Assembly (NCBI RefSeq): GCF_001634625.1
Contig: NZ_LRSE01000002.1
Span: 62,001-126,000 of the forward strand
Length of the DNA stretch: 64,000 nucleotides
Source: Croceicoccus bisphenolivorans
Lineage (GTDB): Bacteria > Pseudomonadota > Alphaproteobacteria > Sphingomonadales > Sphingomonadaceae
Direction: 5' to 3'
Below the pieces are notes generated by a model. It ran no database searches, was not told the DNA's origin, and saw only the letters and a list, made by a program, of their open reading frames with translations. Below, in pieces: positions 19,327 to 27,884 of the stretch (position 1 is its first letter; the number at the start of each line of letters is the position of its first letter). A program made the translations under genes and the position numbers.

Positions 19327-20091
19327 TCAGGCGTTCTGCGGCTGTGGGGCTTTACCCATTTCAGCCTGCCGCGCGAAAATTTCACGCATCAGCGAAAGTG
19401 AGAACAGGTGAGCGAACACCAGCGGGAGCAGCCCGTTCTGGTTCCAGCTGCGCAGTTGGTCGCCGCGAACTTCTTTTAGCTTGTCCTGATTCACCATCTG
19501 GAAGCCGCGATAGATATAGGGCTTCTCGTTCTCGCGGCTGATCGAAACTTCGCCGTCCATCAGCAGGTCGGCTTTCTTCAGCTCGTCGATGAACGCTTTG
19601 GTACGGTGACCGGCCTGTTCGAAATTCTCGTTGAACTGCAGGATGTCCTGCGTCGCCTTGGTCGGCTGGCCATCGGCGAACAGGGGCTGGCCCTCTTCGA
19701 AATCGCCGACAAGGCCGCTCGACACGTCGAAGCAGAGCGAAAGCTGATCGCTTTCCGGCTTCAGCTTGGCAAGCAGGAAGGGATAGCGGCGCACATATGC
19801 CGGCACGTAGCACGGGGTGGTCATCGTGCCTTCTTCGTCGAAGAAGGTGTTCACGCCTTCGTTCAGGCCCATCAGCGCCAGCGGAACGGGATTTTCACCC
19901 GAAGAGAACACGATGGGGAAGTGGCGCTGCGCCAGCGGGAATTCCTCTACGGTGATCGGAACAGCGTGTTCCTTGCCAAGCCATGCGGCCTTGTCGGTCG
20001 ATTTCGCCTTGAAGGTGCCGTGCTGCTGGCTGTTCAGCGGTTCGAGGTTCTTGTAGAACAGCGGAAGGTTCGGGTTCGGCGCACTCGCCAT
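19327..20091 (-). CDS. SapC family protein
   Basis: A 254-residue protein of the SapC family, named from Campylobacter S-layer loci but of unknown function in sphingomonads, where it is common. Visible are the N-terminal PLFYKNLEPLN, the central ITVEEFPLAQRHFPIVFS, ALMGLNEGVNTFFDEEG, and the Trp/Tyr-rich C-terminal YRGFQMVNQDKL. No signal peptide or membrane helix is evident, so it is probably cytoplasmic. The ATG at 20091 is preceded by a Shine-Dalgarno-like GGAG; the upstream frame is Arg/Pro-rich and rejected. Confidence 0.88.
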   Translation of the reverse strand: MASAPNPNLPLFYKNLEPLNSQQHGTFKAKSTDKAAWLGKEHAVPITVEEFPLAQRHFPIVFSSGENPVPLALMGLNEGVNTFFDEEGTMTTPCYVPAYVRRYPFLLAKLKPESDQLSLCFDVSSGLVGDFEEGQPLFADGQPTKATQDILQFNENFEQAGHRTKAFIDELKKADLLMDGEVSISRENEKPYIYRGFQMVNQDKLKEVRGDQLRSWNQNGLLPLVFAHLFSLSLMREIFARQAEMGKAPQPQNA

Positions 20092-20226
20092 GGGACTCTC
20101 CGGTAAAAATGCGGATGGTTGCAGGACTGGCCGCCTTCGGGGGCGGCGGTTGCGCGGGGGTTTAGGGCGTTGCCGAACGGGGCGCAAGCAGCGACTGCCC
20201 CCGTCGCCCATGTTTTCGCATGCGTT

Positions 20227-21672
20227 TCAGACCAGTTTTCCGGGGTTGAGCAAGCCCGCCGGATCGAGCGCGCTCTTCACCGCTTTCATTACGGCGATGG
20301 CGGCCGGGTCATGGGTTTCGAGCAGTGTCTGCAACTTGTCCTGCCCGATTCCGTGTTCGGCAGAGATCGATCCGCCGCGGTCAGTGACAAGGCGATAGAC
20401 GAAGCTGCTGATCGCTTTTCCTTCGTCACGGTTCCATGTTGCCGCATCGGAACCCGCTGGTGCGATCACGTGGAAGTGGATGTTGCCGTCGCCCAGATGG
20501 CCGAAAGCGGCGACCTCATGCCCCGGGAATCGCTCGATAACACTGCGCGAGGCATCGACGATGAAGTCGGGCATCTGTTCGACCGCGACGGATATGTCGT
20601 GCTGGGCAGCCGGCCCCTTGGCCTTTTCGGCGGGGGAGATTGTCTCGCGCAGTTGCCAGAATGCCTCTGCCTGCGCTTCGTTGGCGGCGATCGCGGCATC
20701 CTCGATCAGCCCTTCTTCAAACGCGTCGGCCAGCACGGTTTCCACGGCATCGCCAAGCGTATTCGCCCCGGCCTTGTCGGCCACGAATTCGAGTAGGGCA
20801 TACCATGCGTGCTTCCCCTCCAGCGGCGCCTGCGCGGTGGGTACGTAGGCGAGTACGGCATCAAGGCAGGACTGCGGAAAGACCTCGAATCCTTCCAGCG
20901 CGTCGGCCATCGCAGCTTCGCATTCCAGCATTAGTCGCCGCGCGGCGTGAATGCTTTCCACGCCCGCGATCACCACCCGCCGTTCCGCCACGGCGGGGCT
21001 GAGTTTCACGACCACGCGTGTCACGATGCCCAGCGTCCCTTCGGAACCGATGAAGATCTGCTTGAGATCGAAGCCGCGATTGTCCTTTTTCAACGGAGTC
21101 GAAAGATCGAGCACTTCGCCATTGGCAAGCACCACTTCCAGCCCCGCCACCAGCGCGCGCATCACGCCGTGGCGCAGCACCTGGGTGCCGCCGGCATTGG
21201 TGGATGTCAGCCCGCCGACGGTTGCTGAACCCTTGCCGCCCAGCGAAAGCGGAAAGCGCAGGCCCTGTGCTTCGGACGCTTCGTGAAGGGTTTGCAACAC
21301 CGCGCCCGCGCCGCAGGTTGCGGACATCGCAGCGGCATCGATCGCGATCGCGTTCATCCGCCGCGTGGACAGCAGGATGGCCCTGCCGCTCTCGTCGGGC
21401 GTAGCGCCGCCCACCATGCCGCTGTTGCCGCCTTGCGCGACGATGGGCACGCCATGTTCGGCGCAAAGCTTCACCAGCGCGGCAACCTGCGCCGTGTCCG
21501 ATGGCTGGGCCATGGCAAGCGCCTTGCCATGATAGCGGCCACGCCAGTCCGTCAGCCATGGCTCGATATCCGCAGCATCGGTCACGAGACCCTTCGGCCC
21601 GAGAATAGTGCTCGCCGCCTTCAGGAATGTTTCGGTTCGACCATTGTCGGCGATCGTCGTGTCAGTGTTCAT
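20227..21672 (-). CDS. FAD-binding oxidoreductase, D-2-hydroxyglutarate dehydrogenase / GlcD type
   Basis: A 481-residue flavoprotein of the VAO/PCMH superfamily. The FAD-binding half has VPIVAQGGNSGMVGGATPD and the SLGGKGSATVGGLTSTNAGG stretch; the C-terminal FAD-oxidase domain has the metal/substrate motif HLGDGNIHFHVIAP and the terminal GSISAEHGIGQDK and LDPAGLLNPGKLV. The motifs fit D-2-hydroxyglutarate or D-lactate dehydrogenases that oxidise 2-hydroxyacids. It would recycle D-2-hydroxyglutarate, for example from serine biosynthesis. The exact substrate is not proven by sequence. It is monocistronic, with the next minus-strand gene (sapC) 135 bases away. Confidence 0.88.
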   Translation of the reverse strand: MNTDTTIADNGRTETFLKAASTILGPKGLVTDAADIEPWLTDWRGRYHGKALAMAQPSDTAQVAALVKLCAEHGVPIVAQGGNSGMVGGATPDESGRAILLSTRRMNAIAIDAAAMSATCGAGAVLQTLHEASEAQGLRFPLSLGGKGSATVGGLTSTNAGGTQVLRHGVMRALVAGLEVVLANGEVLDLSTPLKKDNRGFDLKQIFIGSEGTLGIVTRVVVKLSPAVAERRVVIAGVESIHAARRLMLECEAAMADALEGFEVFPQSCLDAVLAYVPTAQAPLEGKHAWYALLEFVADKAGANTLGDAVETVLADAFEEGLIEDAAIAANEAQAEAFWQLRETISPAEKAKGPAAQHDISVAVEQMPDFIVDASRSVIERFPGHEVAAFGHLGDGNIHFHVIAPAGSDAATWNRDEGKAISSFVYRLVTDRGGSISAEHGIGQDKLQTLLETHDPAAIAVMKAVKSALDPAGLLNPGKLV

Positions 21673-21798
21673 CGGTTGTCATTCCCGGCTGCGGTCACGC
21701 GCGATAGGTGCCCGGTTAAGCGCGCATTCAATCCCTATCGTCCAGTTGCGGGACAGGGACAACAGGGACTTGCGGCAATCGGGGATGATCCCCTAACC

Positions 21799-22350
21799 GT
21801 GAAACCCGTTCAGGGCTGGAGCATCGATTTGGGATTGGGCATTGGCGCGCTGTGGCTCTTGCCGCTTGCCCTGACCGGGGCGAGCGCGGACGTGCACGCC
21901 ATTCGGCCCGTGACGCAAACGTCGGTCGTCGCAGACAGTACCGAGACCACGTTTTCCGAAATCCGGATGCAGGTGGAAACGCGACGGCGCGTGATGATCC
22001 GCATCACCCCGCTCAGCCGCGTGGCTCCGCCACCGCCAGTCGTTGTCCAGAAAGCCGAGCCGCGCCGCCGTGCCACAAGCGGGGAGGCGCAGCAGTGCAT
22101 TCCGCTGGAGGATGTGGCGGGGGTGAAGCTGGGGCAGGGGCGGACCTTGCTCCTTTACATGCGTGACAGGCGGGTTGTGCGCACCTTGCTCGAACGATCG
22201 TGCCAGGTCAGCAGTTTCTATTCCGGCTTCTATGTCGAACGCCCTGCCGACGGGATGCTATGCGCCGGGCGGGAAGCCTTGCACGCCCGTTCCGGCGCCG
22301 ATTGCCAGCTCAGCGCTTTCAGCGAGGTTGGCGACGAAGACGGCGAATGA
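21799..22350 (+). CDS. Secreted four-cysteine hypothetical protein
   Basis: A 183-residue protein with GTG start, chosen because it is followed by a signal-peptide-like stretch (GWSIDLGLGIGALWLLPLAL, then TGASA before D). The frame is open further upstream but antisense to the dehydrogenase. A middle Pro/Arg linker (VAPPPPVVVQ) precedes a C-terminal domain with four cysteines: CIPLEDVAG, RSCQVSSFYSGFYV, MLCAGREAL and ADCQLSAF. The pattern resembles the DUF6491-type protein at 62535-62918; the middle cysteine spacing is identical (19 residues). Function unknown, probably periplasmic. Confidence 0.7.
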   Translation: MKPVQGWSIDLGLGIGALWLLPLALTGASADVHAIRPVTQTSVVADSTETTFSEIRMQVETRRRVMIRITPLSRVAPPPPVVVQKAEPRRRATSGEAQQCIPLEDVAGVKLGQGRTLLLYMRDRRVVRTLLERSCQVSSFYSGFYVERPADGMLCAGREALHARSGADCQLSAFSEVGDEDGE

Positions 22351-22588
22351 ACCGGCCGCCGATCTGGTGCCGATTCGGTGCTTTACCTTGACTTTTCGCG
22401 TTCCATGCGCATAGCGGCCAATGCGTCCGGCCCAGCAGGGGCGGGCGTACCGGTCGGTCGTGACCCGGTATCGCCGTTGCGCAGTCCGCATCGGCTTTCT
22501 GCCGGGCTGATGGCCCGCCACTTTCCGAATAGAATTCCAACGCTGCCGGGTGTCTCGCCAGAACCGGATGCCCAAACAGGATATTTGC

Positions 22589-23968
22589 ATGAAGTTTGCC
22601 GATCTCGGCCTCTCTGAAGAACTGCTGCAGTCGGTGGAAGCCGCCGGCTACTCCGAACCGACTCCGATCCAGGCGCAGGCGATACCGTCCGTGCTGATGA
22701 TGCGGGACTTGATCGGAATCGCGCAGACCGGAACCGGCAAGACCGCGAGCTTCGTGCTGCCGATGATCGACATCCTTGCCCACGGTCGCCGCCGCGCACG
22801 CATGCCGCGCTCTCTGATTCTGGAGCCGACGCGCGAACTGGCCGCACAGGTTGCCGAGAATTTCGAGAAGTACGGCACCAACCACGACCTGAAGATGGCG
22901 CTGCTGATCGGCGGCGTTCAGATGGCCGATCAGGTAAAGGCGCTGGACGAGGGCGTGGATGTGTTGATCGCGACGCCGGGCCGTTTGATGGACCTGTTCG
23001 AACGCGGCAAGATCCTGCTGACCGGCTGCGACTTGCTCGTCATCGACGAGGCTGACCGCATGCTCGACATGGGTTTCATCCCCGACATCGAGACGATCTG
23101 CGAAAAGCTGCCCCAGACACGCCAGACACTGCTGTTTTCGGCGACGATGCCGCCGCCGATCAAGAAGCTGGCCGACCGCTTCCTGTCGAATCCGAAAAAC
23201 GTGGAAGTGTCGCGCGCCGCATCCACGAACAAGGACATCGAACAGTTCAAGATGGACGTGCCCGCCCGCAAGAAGCGGGAAGCACTGCGCTGGATTCTCG
23301 AAAACGACCAGGTCAACACCGCCATCGTCTTCGCCAACCGCAAGACCACGGTGCGTGAACTGAACAAGAGCCTGCAGCGCCACGGCTTCAAGACCGGCGA
23401 AATCCACGGTGACATGGACCAGCCCGCCCGCCTTGCCGAGCTTGCGCTGTTCAAGGAAGGCAAGATCAACATCCTGTGCGCCAGCGATGTTGCCGCGCGC
23501 GGACTGGATATCAAGGGCGTGAGCCACGTCGTCAATTTCGACTGCCCGTGGCATCCGGACGACTACGTCCACCGCATCGGCCGCACCGGCCGCGCAGGTG
23601 CCAAGGGTCGCGCCTTCACCCTGATCGCGCCCGACGATGCCGAAGCGCTCGACAATGTCGAGAAGCTGACCGGTGCGAAATTGCCTCCCTTCGACTTCAA
23701 GGCGCACTTCGAAAAATACGGCGCGCCGGTCGAAGAGGAAAAGCCCGCCCGCAAATCCCGCTCGCGCCGCGACGATGCGTCAGGGGACGAGGATGGCGAA
23801 GAGCGGCAGGAACGCCGCCCGCGCCGCGACCGTGCCGAACGGTCGGCCCGCAGCGAACGCCCCGAACGCCAGCCGCGCCGCCGCTACGAGGAGCAGGATG
23901 AGCCGAGCGAACCGGGCGTCTGGAACGGCCCGGTGCCGGACTTCCTGCAGCATTCGGCCGTCGCCTGA
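22589..23968 (+). CDS. DEAD-box RNA helicase (RhlE-like)
   Basis: A 459-residue ATP-dependent RNA helicase. Motifs in order: Q motif YSEPTPIQAQAIP, motif I AQTGTGKT (about residues 45-52), Ia EPTRELAAQ, Ib TPGRLMD, II DEAD in VIDEADRMLD, III SAT, IV IVFANRK, V SDVAARGLDI, VI HRIGRTGRAGAKG. A C-terminal tail of about 75 residues is a low-complexity Arg/Glu/Asp run, typical of RhlE-type helicases that act on rRNA or in the degradosome. The ATG at 22589 opens the family homology (MKFADLGL); 22550 is an alternative. A 238-base gap lies upstream. Confidence 0.92.
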   Translation: MKFADLGLSEELLQSVEAAGYSEPTPIQAQAIPSVLMMRDLIGIAQTGTGKTASFVLPMIDILAHGRRRARMPRSLILEPTRELAAQVAENFEKYGTNHDLKMALLIGGVQMADQVKALDEGVDVLIATPGRLMDLFERGKILLTGCDLLVIDEADRMLDMGFIPDIETICEKLPQTRQTLLFSATMPPPIKKLADRFLSNPKNVEVSRAASTNKDIEQFKMDVPARKKREALRWILENDQVNTAIVFANRKTTVRELNKSLQRHGFKTGEIHGDMDQPARLAELALFKEGKINILCASDVAARGLDIKGVSHVVNFDCPWHPDDYVHRIGRTGRAGAKGRAFTLIAPDDAEALDNVEKLTGAKLPPFDFKAHFEKYGAPVEEEKPARKSRSRRDDASGDEDGEERQERRPRRDRAERSARSERPERQPRRRYEEQDEPSEPGVWNGPVPDFLQHSAVA

Positions 23969-24024
23969 ACGGGAACATCCCCGCTTCCTGAGCGCTTCTG
24001 CCTCCAACCGGCAAGGAGGCTCTC

Positions 24025-24558
24025 GTGGGTCGCATCACCGCATCACTGAACATCACGCCCGATGGCTTCTGCAATCACGATGCCGTGGTTGCGGACGCTG
24101 AATTCACGCGCTTCGCAACTGCCCAAGTCGAGGCGGCCGAGAGGCTGCTGCTGGGACGCAAGACATACGAATTGTTCGAGAGTTACTGGCCGGAGGCCGC
24201 GCGCAATCCCGCACATGACCCGCTAGAATATGCTCTCGGCAAGGCCATCGTCGCCATTCCACGCACGGTCGTCTCACGAACGCTAACGTTCAGCGATTGG
24301 GAAGGAACCGAGTTCGTGAGCGACATCACCGATTTCGTTGCGGATGGTGAGGTACTTTTGCTTGGCAGCCCGTCGATCCACTCACGTCTCGCATCGGATG
24401 GCCGGATTGAGCGGTTCTGCTATCTCGTGCACCCAATGCTGCCCGCGCGCGGCGCCCGCTTGTTCGAAGGCAGCCGATCTCACCCGTCAGCGATCCGCTT
24501 TATCAAATCGCAATCCTTTGCCTCGGGCGTTCGGGTGCTCGAATATGCTCGCGACTAG
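24025..24558 (+). CDS. Dihydrofolate reductase family (RibD C-terminal-like) protein
   Basis: A 177-residue protein with GTG start behind a Shine-Dalgarno-like AAGGAGG. It shows RITASLNITPDGFCNHD at the N-terminus, LLLGRKTYELFESYWPEA in the middle, and GEVLLLGSPSIHSRL, the arrangement of the YwjB/RibD C-terminal (DHFR-like) family of putative NADPH-dependent reductases. The specific substrate is unknown. Its TAG stop overlaps by two bases the stop of the convergent uvrD gene, so there is no terminator space between them. Confidence 0.82.
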   Translation: MGRITASLNITPDGFCNHDAVVADAEFTRFATAQVEAAERLLLGRKTYELFESYWPEAARNPAHDPLEYALGKAIVAIPRTVVSRTLTFSDWEGTEFVSDITDFVADGEVLLLGSPSIHSRLASDGRIERFCYLVHPMLPARGARLFEGSRSHPSAIRFIKSQSFASGVRVLEYARD

Positions 24559-26873
24559 GCGGGTTTGACGAAACTGTCGATCAGGCGCTTGGTCGATCCG
24601 CCCTCGAAGGTGATCTCCAGCTTGTTCCCCTCTTGCGCGACGACTTCGCCATAGCCGAACTTGTCGTGAAACACGCGGTCGCCGACACCGATATCGGTGC
24701 GCGCCTTTGCCGCAAAGCTGGCGGCGCTGCGGCGCGCTTCGGGGATGCGTTTTGGCGTGGCGTCATATTCGGATGCGGCAGCCCGTTTCCAGCCGGGTCC
24801 GCGCGTCATCGTGCGTGCGGGCTGGGCGCGGGCGACGTGGGCGAAGGGGTCGGAATGCTCGCTCCACTGCGCGCGCCATAGCGAGGCACCGCCGGTCATC
24901 GTCGTTTCCGCCTCGATCATGTCTTCGGGCAGTTCTTCGACAAACCGGCTGGGTATCGCGCTGCTCCACTGGCCGTAAATACGCCGGTTCGCAGCATGCA
25001 GGATCGTGCATTCGCGCCGTGCCCGCGTGATCGCCACATAGGCGAGGCGGCGTTCTTCCTCCAGACTGCGCAAGCCGCCTTCGTCGATCGCACGCTGCGA
25101 CGGGAAGACGCCTTCTTCCCAGCCGGGCAGGAAGACATGATCGAATTCCAGCCCCTTGGCCGCGTGCATCGTCATGATCGTGATCGTGTCTTCGCTGTCC
25201 GCCGCGTCATTGTCCATCACGAGGCTGACGTGTTCGAGGAACCCGCCCAGCGTTTCGTAATCTTCCATCGCGCGGGCGAGTTCGGAGAGGTTTTCAAGCC
25301 GCCCTGCCGCTTCCGCGCTCTTTTCCGCCTGCAGCATGGCAGTATAACCGCTCTCGTCCAGCACGGTTCGCGCCAGTTCGGCGGGGCTTAGCGTCTGTGC
25401 CGCCTCGCGCCAGCGGGCGAAGTCACGCATCAGCGCGATGAAGGTGTTGCGCGCGCGGGCCGGCAGTTCGTCCGTCTCGCAAATGTCGACGGCGGCAGCG
25501 GCAAGGGGGATGCCCTGCGTTCGCGCGTGGACATGGGCCTTTTCCAGCGTCTTGGCGCCAAGGCCGCGCTTGGGCTGGTTGTAGATACGCTCGAACGCCA
25601 GATCGTCCGCCGGCTGGGCAATGACGCGCAAATAGGCCAGTGCGTCGCGGATTTCCGCGCGTTCGTAGAACCGAAAGCCGCCGACGATCCGGTAGGGCAG
25701 GCCGATCTGGATGAACCGGTCCTCGAACTCGCGCGTCTGGAACTGCGCCCGCACAAGGATGGCCGAGCGCGACAGCCGGATGTCGCGACGTGTCAGCGCT
25801 TCCGCCTCGTCCCCGATGCGGCGCGCTTCTTCCGGCCCGTCCCACACGCCGATGACGCGGATCTTCTCGCCGGGGGGAATCTCGGTCCACAGCGTCTTGC
25901 CAAGGCGTTCGCTGTTCTCTCCGATCAGGCCCGATGCGGCGGCGAGGATTTCGGGCGTTGAGCGATAGTTCTGTTCCAGCCGGATGATCTTCGCGCCGGG
26001 AAAATCCTTCTCGAACCGCAGGATATTGGCCACTTCCGCGCCGCGCCACGAATAGATCGACTGGTCGTCGTCACCCACGACGCAGATATTGTGCCGCGGC
26101 TGGGCAAGCAGGCGCAGCCACAGGTACTGGACCGAATTGGTGTCCTGATATTCGTCCACCATGATGTACTTGAAGCGCTGGCGGTAGCTTTCGAGTATCT
26201 CCTTCTCGCGCCGGAAGATGTTCAGGACGTGAAGCAGCAGATCGCCGAAGTCGCAGGCGTTCAGCGCCTTCAGCCGGTTCTGGTAAAGCCCGTAGAAATG
26301 CGCGCCCTTGCCATTGGCGTAAGCCTCGTTTTCCGCCGCATCGAGATCGGCGGGATTCAGACCGCGATTCTTCCAGCGATCGATCAAACCGGCCAGTTGC
26401 CGCGCGGGCCACCGCTTGTCGTCGAGGTTCTCTGCCTGGATCAGCTGTTTCAACAGGCGCAACTGATCGTCGGTGTCGATGATCGTGTAGTTCGATTGCA
26501 GCCCGACAATCTCCGCATGGCGGCGCAGCATCCGGGCCGCGACGGCGTGAAAGGTACCGAGCCACGGCATCCCTTCGACGGCAGGGCCGATCATCCGGAC
26601 CACACGCTCCCGCATTTCGCGGGCGGCCTTGTTGGTGAAGGTGACGCACAGAATTTCGCTGGGCCATGCACGCTTCGTTGCGACGAGGTGTGCAAGACGA
26701 GCGGTGAGCGCCGCCGTTTTGCCCGTACCCGCACCGGCCAGCATCAGGACCGGGCCTTCCGTCGTCAAAACCGCTTCGCGTTGCGGTTCGTTCAGGCCGG
26801 AAAGCCAGGGTTCCTGCGGGTTTACACAGTTTGGACCGGTCTCGACGGAAATGGGGGATTCGCTCTGGCTCAC
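24555..26873 (-). CDS. uvrD: ATP-dependent DNA helicase UvrD/PcrA
   Basis: A 772-residue superfamily 1A 3'-5' helicase for nucleotide-excision and mismatch repair. Motifs in order: Q motif LNEPQREAVL, I AGAGTGKT (residues 46-53), Ia CVTFTNKAAREMRERV, II VDEYQDTN, III VVGDDDQSIYSWRGA, IV LEQNYRST, V TIMTMHAAKGLEFDHVFLPG, VI EERRLAYVAITRAR. The C-terminus carries the short YGEVVAQEG Tudor-like tail. Translation starts at GTG 26873. A LexA box lies immediately upstream, overlapping the ribosome-binding region, so SOS induction is predicted. Confidence 0.95.
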   Translation of the reverse strand: MSQSESPISVETGPNCVNPQEPWLSGLNEPQREAVLTTEGPVLMLAGAGTGKTAALTARLAHLVATKRAWPSEILCVTFTNKAAREMRERVVRMIGPAVEGMPWLGTFHAVAARMLRRHAEIVGLQSNYTIIDTDDQLRLLKQLIQAENLDDKRWPARQLAGLIDRWKNRGLNPADLDAAENEAYANGKGAHFYGLYQNRLKALNACDFGDLLLHVLNIFRREKEILESYRQRFKYIMVDEYQDTNSVQYLWLRLLAQPRHNICVVGDDDQSIYSWRGAEVANILRFEKDFPGAKIIRLEQNYRSTPEILAAASGLIGENSERLGKTLWTEIPPGEKIRVIGVWDGPEEARRIGDEAEALTRRDIRLSRSAILVRAQFQTREFEDRFIQIGLPYRIVGGFRFYERAEIRDALAYLRVIAQPADDLAFERIYNQPKRGLGAKTLEKAHVHARTQGIPLAAAAVDICETDELPARARNTFIALMRDFARWREAAQTLSPAELARTVLDESGYTAMLQAEKSAEAAGRLENLSELARAMEDYETLGGFLEHVSLVMDNDAADSEDTITIMTMHAAKGLEFDHVFLPGWEEGVFPSQRAIDEGGLRSLEEERRLAYVAITRARRECTILHAANRRIYGQWSSAIPSRFVEELPEDMIEAETTMTGGASLWRAQWSEHSDPFAHVARAQPARTMTRGPGWKRAAASEYDATPKRIPEARRSAASFAAKARTDIGVGDRVFHDKFGYGEVVAQEGNKLEITFEGGSTKRLIDSFVKPA

Positions 26874-26877
26874 AGGT

Positions 26878-26892
26878 GAACAGGTAGGGAAC
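26878..26892 (-). promoter_or_regulatory. SOS (LexA) box overlapping the uvrD translation start region
   Basis: A perfect GTTC-N7-GTTC repeat reads on the minus strand (GTTCCCTACCTGTTC), ending five bases before the GTG start. It has the same half-sites and spacing as the box upstream of recA. The position would let LexA block transcription very close to or downstream of the start site. Confidence 0.82.
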
Positions 26893-26942
26893 GCAGGTCA
26901 TCGGCGCAAGTCCGGTTGCAGCGTTGCCACATGGCCGTTTCC

Positions 26943-26968
26943 GGAACGTTTTCGCCGTTTGGCGCGTA
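26943..26968 (+). promoter_or_regulatory. Possible EcfG-type (general stress) promoter
   Basis: GGAAC at 26943-26947, a 17-base spacer, then CGTA at 26965-26968, one base off the consensus GGAAC-N16/17-CGTT for alphaproteobacterial sigma EcfG. It lies 37 bases before the ATG of the repeat protein at 27005. Short motif, so chance occurrence is possible. Confidence 0.35.
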
Positions 26969-27004
26969 GAATCGGGCAAATGCAATTGAATGCAGGAGTA
27001 CCTG

Positions 27005-27679
27005 ATGAAAACCGTTCTGAAGGCCGGTGCCGCCTTGTTGCTGGGCACCGCTACCATCGCCGCACCCACCATCGCGACCGCGCAGGATAATCCCTCGATG
27101 GTCAATTCCGTGAAGGACAAGCGCGGTTACGACGCCCTCGACGCCGCGCAGAAGGCTGAATACGACAGCTGGGCCGAGGAATACCAGACGAGCTACCTCG
27201 GCTGGCCGGCGAATTATCAGACCGAGTTCTGGACCTATCCGGTCGACTATCGCACATCGTACTGGGGCTGGCCTGCCGATTACCGTACGGCCTATTGGTC
27301 ATGGCCCAGCGACTATCGCACCAGCTACTGGACATGGCCCAGCAATTACCAGTCGTACTACTGGGATCTCACAGACGAGCAGCAGGCCGCTTGGTGGGCG
27401 CTGACACCGGAACAGCGCGGCAAGATTCTTGCCATGACGCCGGAACAGCAGTTGGCCGCATGGGATTCGATCAACGCGCAGATCACCGCGTCGCAGGAGC
27501 CGGAAACGGTCATGGCCTCCAGCACGACGGTAGAGCCGGCCCCGGCGGCGCGTACCGGTGAGTACCCGATCTGTGGCGGCGATATACAGGACAGCTGTAT
27601 CCAGCCGCGCGAGGCCGGCAAGAACTACGGCAACGTTCCGCTCGATTATTGGCCGGGTAAGCCTGCGAGCGAGATGTAA
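27005..27679 (+). CDS. Secreted protein with 11-residue Tyr/Trp/Pro repeats and CX7C C-terminal motif
   Basis: A 224-residue exported protein of unrecognised function. Residues 1-26 are a clear signal peptide ending ATA before QDN. Residues 60-124 hold about six tandem 11-mers of the type Y(R/Q)TSYWGWPAD, giving a Tyr/Trp/Pro-rich extended region. A short helical segment (DEQQAAWWALTPEQRGKILAMTPEQQ) follows. The C-terminus (190-222) carries C-x7-C and the segment QDSCIQPREAG...PLDYWPG.PAS, shared with the next gene. It is probably periplasmic or on the cell surface. The ATG at 27005 is preceded by AGGAG. A terminator follows at 27728. Confidence 0.85.
   Translation: MKTVLKAGAALLLGTATIAAPTIATAQDNPSMVNSVKDKRGYDALDAAQKAEYDSWAEEYQTSYLGWPANYQTEFWTYPVDYRTSYWGWPADYRTAYWSWPSDYRTSYWTWPSNYQSYYWDLTDEQQAAWWALTPEQRGKILAMTPEQQLAAWDSINAQITASQEPETVMASSTTVEPAPAARTGEYPICGGDIQDSCIQPREAGKNYGNVPLDYWPGKPASEM
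27182..27364 (+). repeat. Tandem 33-bp coding repeats (11-aa units)
   Basis: Six imperfect in-frame copies of an 11-codon unit encode Y-Q/R-T-S/A/E-Y/F-W/L-x-W/Y-P-x-D/N. Tyr1, Pro9 and the aromatic at position 8 are kept in the first five; the sixth diverges into YQSYYWDL. Copies 3-5 are most alike. Confidence 0.88.
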
Positions 27680-27727
27680 AAGTTAGCCGGGCAACCACCG
27701 CGGATTTGCGATCTCCGCGGTTGGGGC

Positions 27728-27762
27728 GGGGCGGTCGGTGCCATGGCGCCACCGCCCCTTTT
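27728..27762 (+). terminator. Intrinsic terminator after the repeat protein gene
   Basis: An 8-bp stem GGGGCGGT/ACCGCCCC (27728-27735 with 27751-27758) followed by TTTT. A second perfect 8-bp hairpin (ACCGCGGA/TCCGCGGT, 27697-27704 with 27714-27721) lies just before it. Confidence 0.6.
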
Positions 27763-27793
27763 GCCGTGCCCGATCGGTCAAACTTGCGCATCG

Positions 27794-27814
27794 TGGTTAA
27801 TTCGCGGCTAACCA
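27794..27814 (+). promoter_or_regulatory. Dyad resembling a CtrA site upstream of the second secreted protein
   Basis: TTAA-N7-CTAACC, one base from the CtrA consensus TTAA-N7-TTAACC, embedded in the dyad TGGTTA...TAACCA. It lies 70-90 bases before the ATG at 27885. CtrA itself is outside the window. Confidence 0.35.
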
Positions 27815-27884
27815 CATGGGGTTGCAACACGGTATCAAATACTGCCTAATCCCGATGTACTTTTGGGGAATTGGGGAGTTTGAC

